From Granulicella cerasi (GTDB lineage: Bacteria > Acidobacteriota > Terriglobia > Terriglobales > Acidobacteriaceae), in contig NZ_JAGSYD010000004.1 in the NCBI RefSeq assembly GCF_025685575.1, forward strand, positions 303,188 to 367,187: DNA of 64,000 nucleotides, given 5' to 3'. Position numbers and translations under genes: made by a program. Below, piece by piece: positions 1 to 8,889 of this stretch. Every line of letters begins with the position of its first letter. Positions within the stretch are counted from its first letter, which is position 1. The notes below the pieces were generated by a model, which did no database searches, was not told the DNA's origin, and was given only the letters and a program-made list of their open reading frames with translations.

Positions 1-663
1 GTACGAACCATTGAAGATCTCCGCGGCCCCGCCGGTCGCCTCGAAGCCGTGATGAACACCGGCACACAGGACGCACTCTATGCGGCCGTCGTCGCTCATC
101 CGCATCCGCTCTACGGCGGCACCATGCACAACAAGGTCGTCTACCACGCGGCCAAGGCCTTCAATAGTTTTGGTCTGCCGACGCTGCGCTTCAACTTTCG
201 TGGCGTAGGTCTAAGCGAAGGCGAACACGCCAACGGCAGCGGTGAGATCGACGACGTGCGCGCCGCCGTTGACTGGATGGACCGTGAGTTCCGTCTGCCC
301 ATCCTCTTCGCAGGCTTCTCGTTTGGATCGAACATCGGCTTTCGCGCCTGCTGCGGCGACCGTCGCATCGCAGGCCTCGTCGGGCTGGGACTGCCAATCA
401 ATGCGGAAGGGCGCGAGTACCACTACGACTTCCTGCCTTCGTGTGGGCCGATCCCGAAACTCTTCGTCATCGGCTCAGAGGACGCGTACGCTCCGCGCGA
501 GCAGCTGGAGCGCGAACTCGCGAAGGCCACCGATCCGAAACGCACCGTATGGGTGAAGGGCGCGGACCACTTCTTCGCCGGGACGCCTCAGTCGCCGGAG
601 CCGAAGCTGGGCGTCATGAGCGAAGCGGTGCGGACGTGGCTTTCGGCGAGCTTCGGGCTCTGA
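1..663 (+). CDS. alpha/beta hydrolase (COG2945-like), 5' end cut by window
   Basis: The frame is open from base 1 and reads through the ATG at 49 without a stop, so the true start probably lies left of the window; the visible part is 220 codons. Visible motifs are HPHPLYGGTMHNKVV near the start, RFNFRGVGLSEG, the nucleophile elbow GFSFGS, an acidic residue in GSEDAYAP and a C-terminal histidine in GADHFF. Together these give the Ser-Asp-His triad of the small COG2945 dienelactone-hydrolase-like family, which is cytoplasmic and has no agreed substrate. The family assignment is from motifs; substrate unknown. The last 76 bp overlap the end of the convergent hydrolase gene on the other strand. 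Confidence 0.85.
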   Translation, partial: VRTIEDLRGPAGRLEAVMNTGTQDALYAAVVAHPHPLYGGTMHNKVVYHAAKAFNSFGLPTLRFNFRGVGLSEGEHANGSGEIDDVRAAVDWMDREFRLPILFAGFSFGSNIGFRACCGDRRIAGLVGLGLPINAEGREYHYDFLPSCGPIPKLFVIGSEDAYAPREQLERELAKATDPKRTVWVKGADHFFAGTPQSPEPKLGVMSEAVRTWLSASFGL

Positions 664-1520
664 GTCAGGCGCTCGTCCTGCACCCGCGCGAGGAAGCTCG
701 TGATGTGCGCGGCAACTCGTTCGGCGCACTCTTCTGCGGGGCGATGGCCCACACCTGGCAGGATGCGCAGCTTCACCTGGCGGAAGTGCTTTAGCAGTTC
801 ATCGGCTGAGGTATGCGGCACGGCGCGATCGCTGTCTCCCCAAAGCATGAGCGTCGGCTGCGTGACACCCTTCGACAGCTTCCGCTGTAGACGCGCCATG
901 TCTTTGTGCCAGGTGCGCAGGAGCGAAAGCAGATGCCGAATCGTGCCGGGTGTGCGGAGGTTTTCGCGATAAGGCTGCAGGTATTCGAGCGTGTCCGCGC
1001 GCTCCTGGCCGGACATACGACGCAGGCCGATGCGCTGCATCCACTGCGGAAACCACGGCAGCGAGTACGCAAACAGGCGCCCCGGCAGCGAGATATAAAA
1101 ACGGATGACAGGGTCACCTTCGTCGAAATGAGGATGCGCAGGCGCGAGCAGCACGAGCGAACCGACGCGCTCAGGCACGGTCTGCGCCAGCGTCATGGCG
1201 ACCGCTCCGCCGTGGGAGTGGCCGACGACGCAGGCGTTCCGAATCATGAGCTTCTCCAGCACCCGCGCGGTGAGATTCGAGGTGTACTTCAGCGTCGCAT
1301 CGAGTCCTTCTCGGCGTTCCGAGGCACCCGCGCCGGGGAAATCCAGCGCGATCACATGCTGCGCCTCCGATAGCTCCGCAAGCAGACGACGGAAGGTGTC
1401 GGCGCATCCCATCAGGCCATGCAAAAGGACAAGCGACGGCGTTCCCGGAACCGCCTTTCCCTGTTCGAGAAACGAAAGCTCCAGGCCATCGATGTTGAGA
1501 TGGCGGCGGGTCGGCTGCAT
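588..1520 (-). CDS. alpha/beta hydrolase
   Basis: A 310-residue protein when started at the ATG at 1520 (MQPTRRHLNIDG). The open frame continues upstream to 1673, but that extension looks non-domain, so I prefer 1520; there is no clear Shine-Dalgarno at either site. Motifs follow the alpha/beta-hydrolase order: oxyanion loop LHGLMG, nucleophile elbow GHSHGG, acid in WGDSDRAVP and the catalytic histidine in GVGHRP. The family includes esterases, haloperoxidase-like and C-C-bond hydrolases; I cannot name a substrate. Its 3' end overlaps the convergent hydrolase at 1-663. Its 5' side faces the sensor kinase gene across about 270 bp. Confidence 0.85.
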   Translation of the reverse strand: MQPTRRHLNIDGLELSFLEQGKAVPGTPSLVLLHGLMGCADTFRRLLAELSEAQHVIALDFPGAGASERREGLDATLKYTSNLTARVLEKLMIRNACVVGHSHGGAVAMTLAQTVPERVGSLVLLAPAHPHFDEGDPVIRFYISLPGRLFAYSLPWFPQWMQRIGLRRMSGQERADTLEYLQPYRENLRTPGTIRHLLSLLRTWHKDMARLQRKLSKGVTQPTLMLWGDSDRAVPHTSADELLKHFRQVKLRILPGVGHRPAEECAERVAAHITSFLARVQDERLTQSPKLAESHVRTASLMTPSFGSGD

Positions 1521-1794
1521 GGATTTGTTCGCGGGGATCGCGCTGCTTTCATGATAAGTCCGAAACAATTCATCGAATGTTAATTCTGCCCGCGCGGGCC
1601 ACTCAAGATGGTTGAACCGCGCACGGTGCATTCTGAAAGCCCCCGAGATGGAATCCCAGAACCTGTATTGCACTTCCTTTTTCTGTATTCTGAGGAGAAC
1701 CTCGGCCTGTAATTCTGCTCTTTCCAGCGGAAACGTATTTGGCTGTGAACGTGCTTATCTATAGCGGAAGGTTTCGGCGACGGTTTCCCGGTCC

Positions 1795-4700
1795 ATGAAG
1801 AGCGCCTCGCAAACCCGGTTGCTTGCTGTGTTGCTGGCGGTACTGACGCTGGCGGCCATGGCACTCGGCGTCGCCAATCTGATGCAGGAGGCGGCCTTCA
1901 ACCCGCCGACCGATGGTATCCGCTGGTCGGAGGTCGACGGCGGCCTCAAAGCCTACATCGTCCCCGCCGACACCCCAGGCGGCCGCGCCGGAATCAAGCG
2001 TGGCGACGTTCTCAGCGCCGTGACGGGCGCCAATCTTCAACCCGCCGACAGCGTTCATTGGTCTGAGGTCGACAGCGGCCTTAAGGGCTTCACCGCATCA
2101 CCGGACTCGGCAACGAATCCGACGAACCATAGCGTCATCAAGCAAGGCAATCTTCCTGCGGCGAGCAGTGTCAGAGTGAAGCGCATAGCGTCGCTCGAAC
2201 GCCAGATGGAAGCGATCGGCACCTGGCAGCACGCCACGTACACCATCGAGCGCCAGACCTCGACGCACCGGATGACTAGCCTCGATATCGGCCTTATTCT
2301 CGAGCCGTCAGACCGCACCGACTATCAGGTGAAGCGCATGATCGCGCTGGTCTACCTCGCGATCGGCCTGTATGTGCTCTTCCGTCGCTGGGGCGCACCG
2401 AAGTCGATCCACTTCTTCGTCTTCTGCCTCACATCGTTCGTCCTGTACGCCTTCCACTACACCGGCACGCTCGATGGGTTGGACCAAACGACCTTCTGGC
2501 TGAACGAGGCTGCGCTATTATTGCAGCCCGCCATGTTCCTGCACTTCGCCATGACCTTCGACGGCGAAGCGACGCGCCGGGAACTCCGCGGGCTCGGCGT
2601 ACTGGTTTACCTGCCGGCTCTCGTCCTGGCCAGCCTGCGATTTGCCTCGCTACGTCTCTGGGCGCCGACCGAGCGACTGCAGCATCGGCTCGACCAGTTT
2701 GACTACGCCTACCTCGCGGGCTTTTACGTACTTGCGGCGATCATCTTCTGGGCTCGCTATCGCAGTGAGTCCAAGCCGCTGGAGCGCCAGCAGCTCAAGT
2801 GGCTGACACGCGGCACGCTGCTCACCGTGGCGCCCTTCACCGCCTTCTATGTGATCCCCTTCCTTGCGGACTGGAACACCCCCGGGATTCTCACGAAGAT
2901 CGCCATCCTCAGCCTGATCCTGTTGCCGCTGACCTTCTCCTGGGCCATCGTGCGCTATCGTCTGATGGACGTCGACCTCATCTTCAAGCGCGGCGTCACT
3001 TATACGCTTGCGACGGCCGCGCTCGTGGGCGTCTACTTCGGCGTCATTGCCGTCACTGCCGAGTTCGTCCACAACAATCTTCCGGGACTGCGCTCCTGGG
3101 GCCTTGTCGCAGCGGTCATCGTTGCCGGCCTGCTCTTCGACCCGCTGAAGCGCATGATTCAAGGACGCGTCGATCGCATCTTCGACCGCAAGCGATTCGA
3201 CTACCGCGAGACGCTGATCGACTTCGGCAAGGAACTCAACGCGCAGACCGATCTCCGGACGCTCGTCGGCAGCATCGTCGAGCGCCTGCCGCAAACCATG
3301 TTGCTGACGCGCGTCGCCGTATTCCTCGCGGACGATTTCGGACGCTTCAATCTGGTCGCCTCGCACGGTCTTGGGGACAACGTTCGCAACCGCCCGCTGG
3401 ATCTCGGCTTCCTCGACTTCTCGCGCAACGGAGAAGACTCTCATATCTACTTCGAAGGCCCGCACGCGCTGCTACGCCTACCCGACGGCCAGCGCGAAAC
3501 AGCGATCTCGCTAGACCTGAACTACTACGTTCCGTGTCGCGCCGCACGGCATGAAGGCCGTGGCAAATCCACGGTCGCAGTGCTCGGCCTTGGCCGAACG
3601 GGCGAAGGCGACTTCCTCTCTTCGGAAGACATGGTGCTTCTCGAGTCGCTTGCAGGCTACATTGGTATCGCCATCCAGAACGCGCAGCTCTACGAGCGCC
3701 TCACACGCAAGGCCCTCGAGTTCGAACGCCTCCGCGACTTCAATGAAAATATCGTCGAGTCCATCAATATCGGCGTCTTCGCGCTCGATCTCGACGACCG
3801 CGTGGAAAGCTGGAACGCGCAGATGGAAGTGATGTACGCCACGCCGCGTGCAGAGGCTCTGCGCAAGACGATCAGCGAGGTCTTCCCTGCGGAGTTCGTG
3901 CAGGAGTTTGATCGCATCCGCTCCGAGCAGGGCGTGGTCACGCTCTACAAGTTCCGCCTCCATACTCCTGCCGGCGAAGCCCGCACGGCAAACATCACTG
4001 TTGCTCCGCTGCTCAACAAGGACTTTGAAGCGGTGGGCCGCATCATCCTCGTGGACGACATCACCGACCGCGTAAACATGGAAGCGCAGCTCTCACAGTC
4101 AGAGAAGCTCTCGTCGATTGGCTTGCTCGCCGCAGGCGTCGCTCATGAGGTCAACACTCCGCTTGCGGTCATCAGCAGCTACGCGCAGATGCTCGGCAAG
4201 CAGCTCCGCGCGGATGACGCCAGCCAGGCACGCCTGCAGCCGGTGCTCGACAAGATCATCCAGCAGACCTTCCGCGCAAGCGAGATCGCCAGCGGGTTGC
4301 TGAACTTCTCGCGCATGGGCACGGTGGACTTTGCCTCCACCGAGCTGAATGCCGTTGTGCGCGAAACGACCCTGCTTCTCGAGCACCAGATGCGTTCGGG
4401 CGGAGTCGCCGTGCTGACCGATCTTTCCGGCGACACGCCCATCATCTCGGGCAACCGCGGCAAGCTCCAGCAGGTTCTCGTCAATCTCGTGCTGAACGCG
4501 AAGGACGCCCTGCAGGACAAGGGTTCCGGCCAGGTCAAGATCACCACGCGCCGCACTGAATCCGGTGCGGCCGAGCTACTCGTCGAAGACAACGGAGGCG
4601 GTATGCCTCCCGAGGTCGTGGCTCGCATCTTCGACCCATTCTTCACCACGAAGAGCACGCCGAAGGAAGGCCAGCGGAAAGGAACGGGGCTTGGCCTCTC

Positions 4701-4860
4701 CGTCACTTACGGCATCATCCAGGAGCATCACGGCATCATCGAGGTATCGAGTGTCGTAGGAGAAGGCACCACGTTCCGGCTGGAGTTCCCGGCAGAAACA
4801 CCCGACGGTCGCCAGAAAAAGGCGAGCGCAAAGCAAGAAGGGATTGAAGTGAATGTCTAG
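1795..4860 (+). CDS. membrane sensor histidine kinase with PDZ-like, GAF and PAS domains
   Basis: 1021 residues. There is an N-terminal membrane segment (about residues 8-27), a periplasmic PDZ-like stretch (PGGRAGIKRGDVL, residues 61-73), and several membrane helices between about residues 175 and 450. A GAF-like region (about 475-640) and a PAS region (about 650-770) follow. The kinase core has H784 in AAGVAHEVNTP as phosphoacceptor, then an N box (VNLVLNAKDAL) and G boxes (DNGGGMP, GTGLGLS). The periplasmic part carries a duplicated unit: RWSEVDGGLKAY (43-54) and HWSEVDSGLKGF (88-99). The stop overlaps the response regulator start by 8 bp, so the two are translationally coupled and almost certainly partners. 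The signal sensed is unknown. Confidence 0.92.
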   Translation: MKSASQTRLLAVLLAVLTLAAMALGVANLMQEAAFNPPTDGIRWSEVDGGLKAYIVPADTPGGRAGIKRGDVLSAVTGANLQPADSVHWSEVDSGLKGFTASPDSATNPTNHSVIKQGNLPAASSVRVKRIASLERQMEAIGTWQHATYTIERQTSTHRMTSLDIGLILEPSDRTDYQVKRMIALVYLAIGLYVLFRRWGAPKSIHFFVFCLTSFVLYAFHYTGTLDGLDQTTFWLNEAALLLQPAMFLHFAMTFDGEATRRELRGLGVLVYLPALVLASLRFASLRLWAPTERLQHRLDQFDYAYLAGFYVLAAIIFWARYRSESKPLERQQLKWLTRGTLLTVAPFTAFYVIPFLADWNTPGILTKIAILSLILLPLTFSWAIVRYRLMDVDLIFKRGVTYTLATAALVGVYFGVIAVTAEFVHNNLPGLRSWGLVAAVIVAGLLFDPLKRMIQGRVDRIFDRKRFDYRETLIDFGKELNAQTDLRTLVGSIVERLPQTMLLTRVAVFLADDFGRFNLVASHGLGDNVRNRPLDLGFLDFSRNGEDSHIYFEGPHALLRLPDGQRETAISLDLNYYVPCRAARHEGRGKSTVAVLGLGRTGEGDFLSSEDMVLLESLAGYIGIAIQNAQLYERLTRKALEFERLRDFNENIVESINIGVFALDLDDRVESWNAQMEVMYATPRAEALRKTISEVFPAEFVQEFDRIRSEQGVVTLYKFRLHTPAGEARTANITVAPLLNKDFEAVGRIILVDDITDRVNMEAQLSQSEKLSSIGLLAAGVAHEVNTPLAVISSYAQMLGKQLRADDASQARLQPVLDKIIQQTFRASEIASGLLNFSRMGTVDFASTELNAVVRETTLLLEHQMRSGGVAVLTDLSGDTPIISGNRGKLQQVLVNLVLNAKDALQDKGSGQVKITTRRTESGAAELLVEDNGGGMPPEVVARIFDPFFTTKSTPKEGQRKGTGLGLSVTYGIIQEHHGIIEVSSVVGEGTTFRLEFPAETPDGRQKKASAKQEGIEVNV

Positions 4861-6295
4861 TAGTACAGCGCTCGGCGAGCGCGAATCAGGTCGTAACGGA
4901 GCAGCGAAGGCGAAGCAGCAGCGCATTCTCATCATCGATGACGAGGCGGGCATCCGCGATTCGCTGGAAACGCTCCTCGGGCTCGAAGGATTTGACGTAG
5001 ACATGGCTCCGGAAGGAGTCGCAGGCCTCAACCTGCTGACCTCCAATGTCTACGACCTGTTGCTGCTGGACCTGTCCCTTCCCGGCGAAAGCGGTATCGA
5101 GCTGCTGCCTCGCATCAAAGCGCTTGCACCCGAACTGCCGGTCATCATGATCACCGCCTACGGCACGGTCGGCAACGTCGTCGACGCGATGAGTGCAGGT
5201 GCGGCGAACTTCATCCAGAAGCCGTGGGACAACGAGAAGCTGCTCGCCGATATCCGCGCCGCCATTGGCCGCAGCGAGGCTGAGCAAGAGGTCGTTCACC
5301 TCAAGCGTGCGCTGAAGCAGCGCTCTAGCTTCGAGAATATCGTGGGTAAGAGCGAGCCGATGCTCCGTCTCTTCGACACCGTGGCGCAGATCGCGCCGTC
5401 CCGCTCAACAGTGCTCATTCAGGGCGAGAGCGGTACGGGTAAAGAGCTCATCGCACGCGCGATTCATGCGAATTCGCCGCGCCGCGATAAGCCGTTCATC
5501 CCTGTAAACACCGGCGCGGTGCCGAGCGATCTGCTGGAGTCCACGCTCTTCGGTCACGAACGCGGGGCCTTCACCTCGGCCGTAGCATCGAAGAAAGGCC
5601 TCTTCGAAGTCGCCGACCAGGGCACGCTCTTTCTCGACGAAATTGGCACGATGACGATGGATATGCAGGCCAAGATTCTGCGCGTCCTGCAGGATCGTCG
5701 CTTCATGCGCCTCGGCGGCACACAGGAGATGCAGGTGGACGTTCGCATCATCGCGGCGACCAACGTCCCGTTGGCGCAGGCCGTCAAGGATGGCCGCTTC
5801 CGCGAAGATCTCTTCTACCGCCTCAACGTCATTGCGGTCGAGCTTCCGCCGCTGCGCAATCGCAAGGAAGATATTCCCCTTCTCGCGCTGCATTACCTGC
5901 ATCACTACGCGCTCGAGAACGGCTTCCAGACGCCGGAGCTCACCAGCGATGCGCTGCGCGTGATGATGGATTACGACTGGCCGGGCAACGTGCGTGAGCT
6001 TGAAAACGCGATGGAGCGCAGCGTTGTGTTGGCTACTTCGCCTCTGATCACGCCGGATCTGCTGCCCACGCAGCTACGTGGCACCACCTACTCCACGACG
6101 ATGCTCGAGCAGCGCGCGGATGCTTCCCTCTTCGACGTGATAGAGGACATCGAGCGCCGCATCATCGCCGACCGCCTGGAGCGCTGCAACTGGAATCAGA
6201 CGGAAGCGTCGGAGTACTTCCGCATCCCACTTTCGACGTTGAACCAGAAGATCAAGCGCCTCAATATCGAAGTCCGGAAACGGAACCGAGACTAG
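4853..6295 (+). CDS. sigma54-type response regulator (NtrC family)
   Basis: 480 residues in three parts. The receiver (about 24-140) has the acidic pair D29/D30 and the phosphoacceptor D73 in LLLLDLSLPG. The AAA+ domain (about 160-400) has Walker A GESGTGKE and Walker B GTLFLDEIG. A C-terminal Fis-type helix-turn-helix begins near WNQTEASEYF. Family knowledge: phosphorylation drives oligomerisation and ATP-dependent opening of sigma54 promoters. Oddity: the sigma54-contacting loop GAFTGA reads GAFTSA, with Ser242 for Gly. The gene starts 8 bp inside the kinase gene, forming one operon. A strong hairpin follows 18 bp after the stop. No target genes can be named. Confidence 0.93.
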   Translation: MSSSTALGERESGRNGAAKAKQQRILIIDDEAGIRDSLETLLGLEGFDVDMAPEGVAGLNLLTSNVYDLLLLDLSLPGESGIELLPRIKALAPELPVIMITAYGTVGNVVDAMSAGAANFIQKPWDNEKLLADIRAAIGRSEAEQEVVHLKRALKQRSSFENIVGKSEPMLRLFDTVAQIAPSRSTVLIQGESGTGKELIARAIHANSPRRDKPFIPVNTGAVPSDLLESTLFGHERGAFTSAVASKKGLFEVADQGTLFLDEIGTMTMDMQAKILRVLQDRRFMRLGGTQEMQVDVRIIAATNVPLAQAVKDGRFREDLFYRLNVIAVELPPLRNRKEDIPLLALHYLHHYALENGFQTPELTSDALRVMMDYDWPGNVRELENAMERSVVLATSPLITPDLLPTQLRGTTYSTTMLEQRADASLFDVIEDIERRIIADRLERCNWNQTEASEYFRIPLSTLNQKIKRLNIEVRKRNRD

Positions 6296-6313
6296 AAGCA
6301 AACCGCAAGAAAA

Positions 6314-6335
6314 GAGGCGCCCCGCAGGGCGCCTC
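6314..6335. terminator. bidirectional hairpin terminator
   Basis: A perfect 9-bp stem (GAGGCGCCC / GGGCGCCTC) with a 4-base loop lies between the convergent response regulator and CCA-enzyme genes. ACTCTTT follows on the plus strand and AAGA-rich sequence precedes it, so it could serve both directions. Confidence 0.8.
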
Positions 6336-6355
6336 ACTCTTTGCATCGCGGAAAC

Positions 6356-8182
6356 CTAACGCTTCTTGGCGACTTTCTTTACGGCCTTCTTCGCTACCGG
6401 CTTCTTGGCAGGAGCGGCCTTCTTCGCCACTACTTTCTTGGCGACGACCTTCTTCGCTGCCGCCTTCTTCACCACGACCGCCTTTTTCGCCACGACCTTC
6501 TTGGCGACGGGCTTTGCCGCTTTCTTGGCAACGACCTTGGCAGGCGCGGCCTTCTTCGCGACTGGCTTAGCAGCCTTTACCGGAACGGCCTTCTTGGCCG
6601 TCTTGACCGGTGCGGGCGCAGCCTTCTTCGCGGCCTTCGCCGGAGGAGCAACCACCTTCTTCGCGACGGTCTTAGCCGGTGCGGCAGGCTTCGGCGCAGC
6701 TACAGGCTCAGCCTTTGCAGGTTTCGCCTTCTTCGGCGCAGCTTCCTCGACAGGCGCCACCGGGGCCGCTTCAGCAGCCAAAGCGGGAGCCGCTGCGGAG
6801 TCTTCTTCGCCCTCGTCATCCACTGCAACCACGGCCTTTGCAGCCTTCTTCTTGCTGGCCTTCGTCTCACGCTTCAACGGACGGCGGCGCAGATTCACCA
6901 CCGGCGGAGCCGGAGGCGAGTACGGCTCGAGGAATGCCTTCAGAGCTTCCGGCGTCTCAAGCAGGCCGTCCATCAGCGCGAAGCCGAGCTTGTCGATCAA
7001 CTCCGCGTAGACCGGAAGGTCAGGAGTGATGCGCATTTCCTGCATGATCGCGTACGGAATGCGCGCCTTCGCCGCCGGCCAATCCTGGAAGAACGCCTTG
7101 AAGCGGGCCTGCACAGGAGCCGACTTCGACGTGTACGCCAGCCACAACAACTGCTCCGGGACCGCCGCATAGATCATGCGCCAGGCATCAGAAGGAACTG
7201 ACGCTGCCTTGCCCGAGAACTCAGTCGCAAAAGCCTTCGTTGCCGCGTCGAGGTTCTCGATCTGCTCGACGAAACCGGGGCGCGGGAAGAGCGACTTGAG
7301 CTCTGCCACATCCTTCGGTGCGAGCTTCGCCGTAAGCAGCGGGAAGTAGGCTGCCGACGGGTCCGGGTGGATGCCCGCAGTCTGGAGCTGTCCCTGCACG
7401 TCGCGAAGCTTGTTCAGCTCGTTCTCGTTCGCCTTTGCGGTGGTCCACGAAGGCAGGAGGAACTTCATCCAGCCTTCGGATTCGAGACGACCGAGGACGC
7501 GGATGGGATCTTCTTCATGAACGATCGCCTCGAGTTCGTACCCTCGCTGCCAGTTCGAAAGCGCCGCAATATAGTTCTCGTCCTTGCCGTTGTCATAGCG
7601 CTGGCGAGTCCGGTCTTCCATCTGCCACCCCAGGCGAGCGCCCAGGCGCGCTGCGCGGATCATGCGGGCAGGGTCTTCGATGAAGCCGTAGTTGGAGACC
7701 AGGCGCAGCTCCATGTTTTCGATGTCCGCAACGCCGTTCAGCGGATCCATCAACAGACCGTAGGAGCCCTCGTTCAGCGAGATCGCCATGGCGTTCGCGG
7801 TGAAGTCGCGGCGGCGCAGATCGTCGAGGATCGAAGCCGCGCGATAGACCGGCTTTCCGGGCTTCGGGTAGCTCGCCGTCAGCGTGGAGCCGACTTCGAG
7901 GCGGACACCACCGGGTGCCGAGAAGAAGAGCGTCTGCAGCGGCTCATGTTCGCCCGTCAGGGTAAAACCGGCCTTCTGGAAGTCCTTCTTGAGCTTGAGC
8001 GCGTTGCCCTGAACCGCGAAGTTCAGGTCGCGAATCGAGAAACCCGCTGTCAGGTCACGCACCGAGCCACCGACGAGGAATACCGTGTTGCCGCGCTCGC
8101 GAGCGACCTCACGAACGACGTTCAAAGCGGCAAATTGTGCGGGGGTGAGGCGGTTCGCCAGCAGGTAAATGTAATCGGCCAT
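6356..8182 (-). CDS. CCA-adding enzyme / poly(A) polymerase family protein with Lys/Ala-rich tail
   Basis: 608 residues. The first 430 match the class II nucleotidyltransferase fold: FLVGGSVRDL (about 36-45), RRDFTANAMAIS, and DPARMIRAARLGARLGW of the neck domain. Such enzymes add or repair the CCA end of tRNA, or add poly(A). Two oddities. First, the metal-binding DxD motif reads D-L-N (SIRDLNFAV), so the second carboxylate is Asn. Second, about 175 C-terminal residues are almost only Lys, Ala, Val and Pro with repeated KKVVAKK units, like histone H1 or bacterial H1-like proteins. Both tRNAs in this window encode CCA, so CCA addition may be mainly repair here. Activity and tail function are open. 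Confidence 0.8.
   Translation of the reverse strand: MADYIYLLANRLTPAQFAALNVVREVARERGNTVFLVGGSVRDLTAGFSIRDLNFAVQGNALKLKKDFQKAGFTLTGEHEPLQTLFFSAPGGVRLEVGSTLTASYPKPGKPVYRAASILDDLRRRDFTANAMAISLNEGSYGLLMDPLNGVADIENMELRLVSNYGFIEDPARMIRAARLGARLGWQMEDRTRQRYDNGKDENYIAALSNWQRGYELEAIVHEEDPIRVLGRLESEGWMKFLLPSWTTAKANENELNKLRDVQGQLQTAGIHPDPSAAYFPLLTAKLAPKDVAELKSLFPRPGFVEQIENLDAATKAFATEFSGKAASVPSDAWRMIYAAVPEQLLWLAYTSKSAPVQARFKAFFQDWPAAKARIPYAIMQEMRITPDLPVYAELIDKLGFALMDGLLETPEALKAFLEPYSPPAPPVVNLRRRPLKRETKASKKKAAKAVVAVDDEGEEDSAAAPALAAEAAPVAPVEEAAPKKAKPAKAEPVAAPKPAAPAKTVAKKVVAPPAKAAKKAAPAPVKTAKKAVPVKAAKPVAKKAAPAKVVAKKAAKPVAKKVVAKKAVVVKKAAAKKVVAKKVVAKKAAPAKKPVAKKAVKKVAKKR
6359..6870 (-). repeat. low-complexity Lys/Ala/Val/Pro coding repeat
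   Basis: Degenerate tandem repeats encode KKAAP, KKVVAKK and AKKVVA units in the C-terminal tail of the CCA-enzyme homologue. On the plus strand the same DNA gives a long open frame of Phe/Thr/Ala repeats, which is an artefact of the composition. The repetition makes length change by slippage likely. Confidence 0.8.
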
Positions 8183-8301
8183 ATTTTCGGGCGGTGCTCT
8201 TTCCGGTTCGCGGCGGGGTGTTGGGGAGCCAGCTAACCTGCTAAAAACAAACGACTTATTGAAGGCCGAGATGCACTTCGTCCGTACAAACTATACGCGA
8301 A

Positions 8302-8871
8302 TTGCACCTTTTTGGCTACACATTTGAGCAGTTTTCCACCGCTTCGTGGGAAAATCGCCTCGTGGCCACTGGGCAAAAGAAAGCGATCGTACGACTCGCG
8401 GACGATCGGCTCCTCTGGGGATACCTTCCGTCCCAGGGTTTCGTAGCGTCCGGCCAGGTCACTCTCATGCTCGTGGAGGGCAAGGCAGAGTCGGTCGATC
8501 TGATGGAGGTCCAGTCAATTGCATTCGTGCGGGACTTCAACCTGAACGACAAGTCTGAGCCCGAACGGCTTGGGCGCCGACAGTTCCAAGGGCGACCCCG
8601 GTCACCCGGGCTTTGGGTGCGGCTGCATCTGCCCGGAAACGACTTGCTCGAGGGGATGACCGAGTTCGACGTGACGATGATGAACAGCCTGCTAGAGGAC
8701 GGCGGACTGATGCTTACGCCACCCGACGGTCGCAGCAATACGCTGCGCCTCTTCCTTCCACGCCACCGCATCGTGTCGATCGAGGTCTTGGGCTGGATCA
8801 CAACGACCGCGAAGCCGTCGGCGCCAAAGCGCAGCGTGGCGGAGGATCAGCCTGTGCTCTTTGAGCGGTAG
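8302..8871 (+). CDS. conserved hypothetical protein (DUF6982-like pattern)
   Basis: 189 residues if read from the TTG at 8302; a GTG at 8362 (VATGQKKAIVRL) would give 169 and fits the start of the recognisable domain better. The core pattern KAIVRLADDRLLWGY, then VDLMEVQSIAFVRDFNLND, resembles short proteins common in Acidobacteriota that carry a beta-strand domain with a conserved VRDF motif (I believe DUF6982; not verified). No signal peptide, membrane segment or catalytic motif is visible. It reads towards lpxD with an 18-bp gap and is likely co-transcribed with it. Function unknown. Confidence 0.7.
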   Translation: MHLFGYTFEQFSTASWENRLVATGQKKAIVRLADDRLLWGYLPSQGFVASGQVTLMLVEGKAESVDLMEVQSIAFVRDFNLNDKSEPERLGRRQFQGRPRSPGLWVRLHLPGNDLLEGMTEFDVTMMNSLLEDGGLMLTPPDGRSNTLRLFLPRHRIVSIEVLGWITTTAKPSAPKRSVAEDQPVLFER

Positions 8872-8889
8872 CGGGATAAAATCGCGACC

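Noticed and set aside
6366..7010. Plus-strand frame of Phe/Thr/Ala repeats
   Set aside because: Mirror of the Lys/Ala-rich tail coded on the minus strand; composition artefact, no ribosome-binding site.
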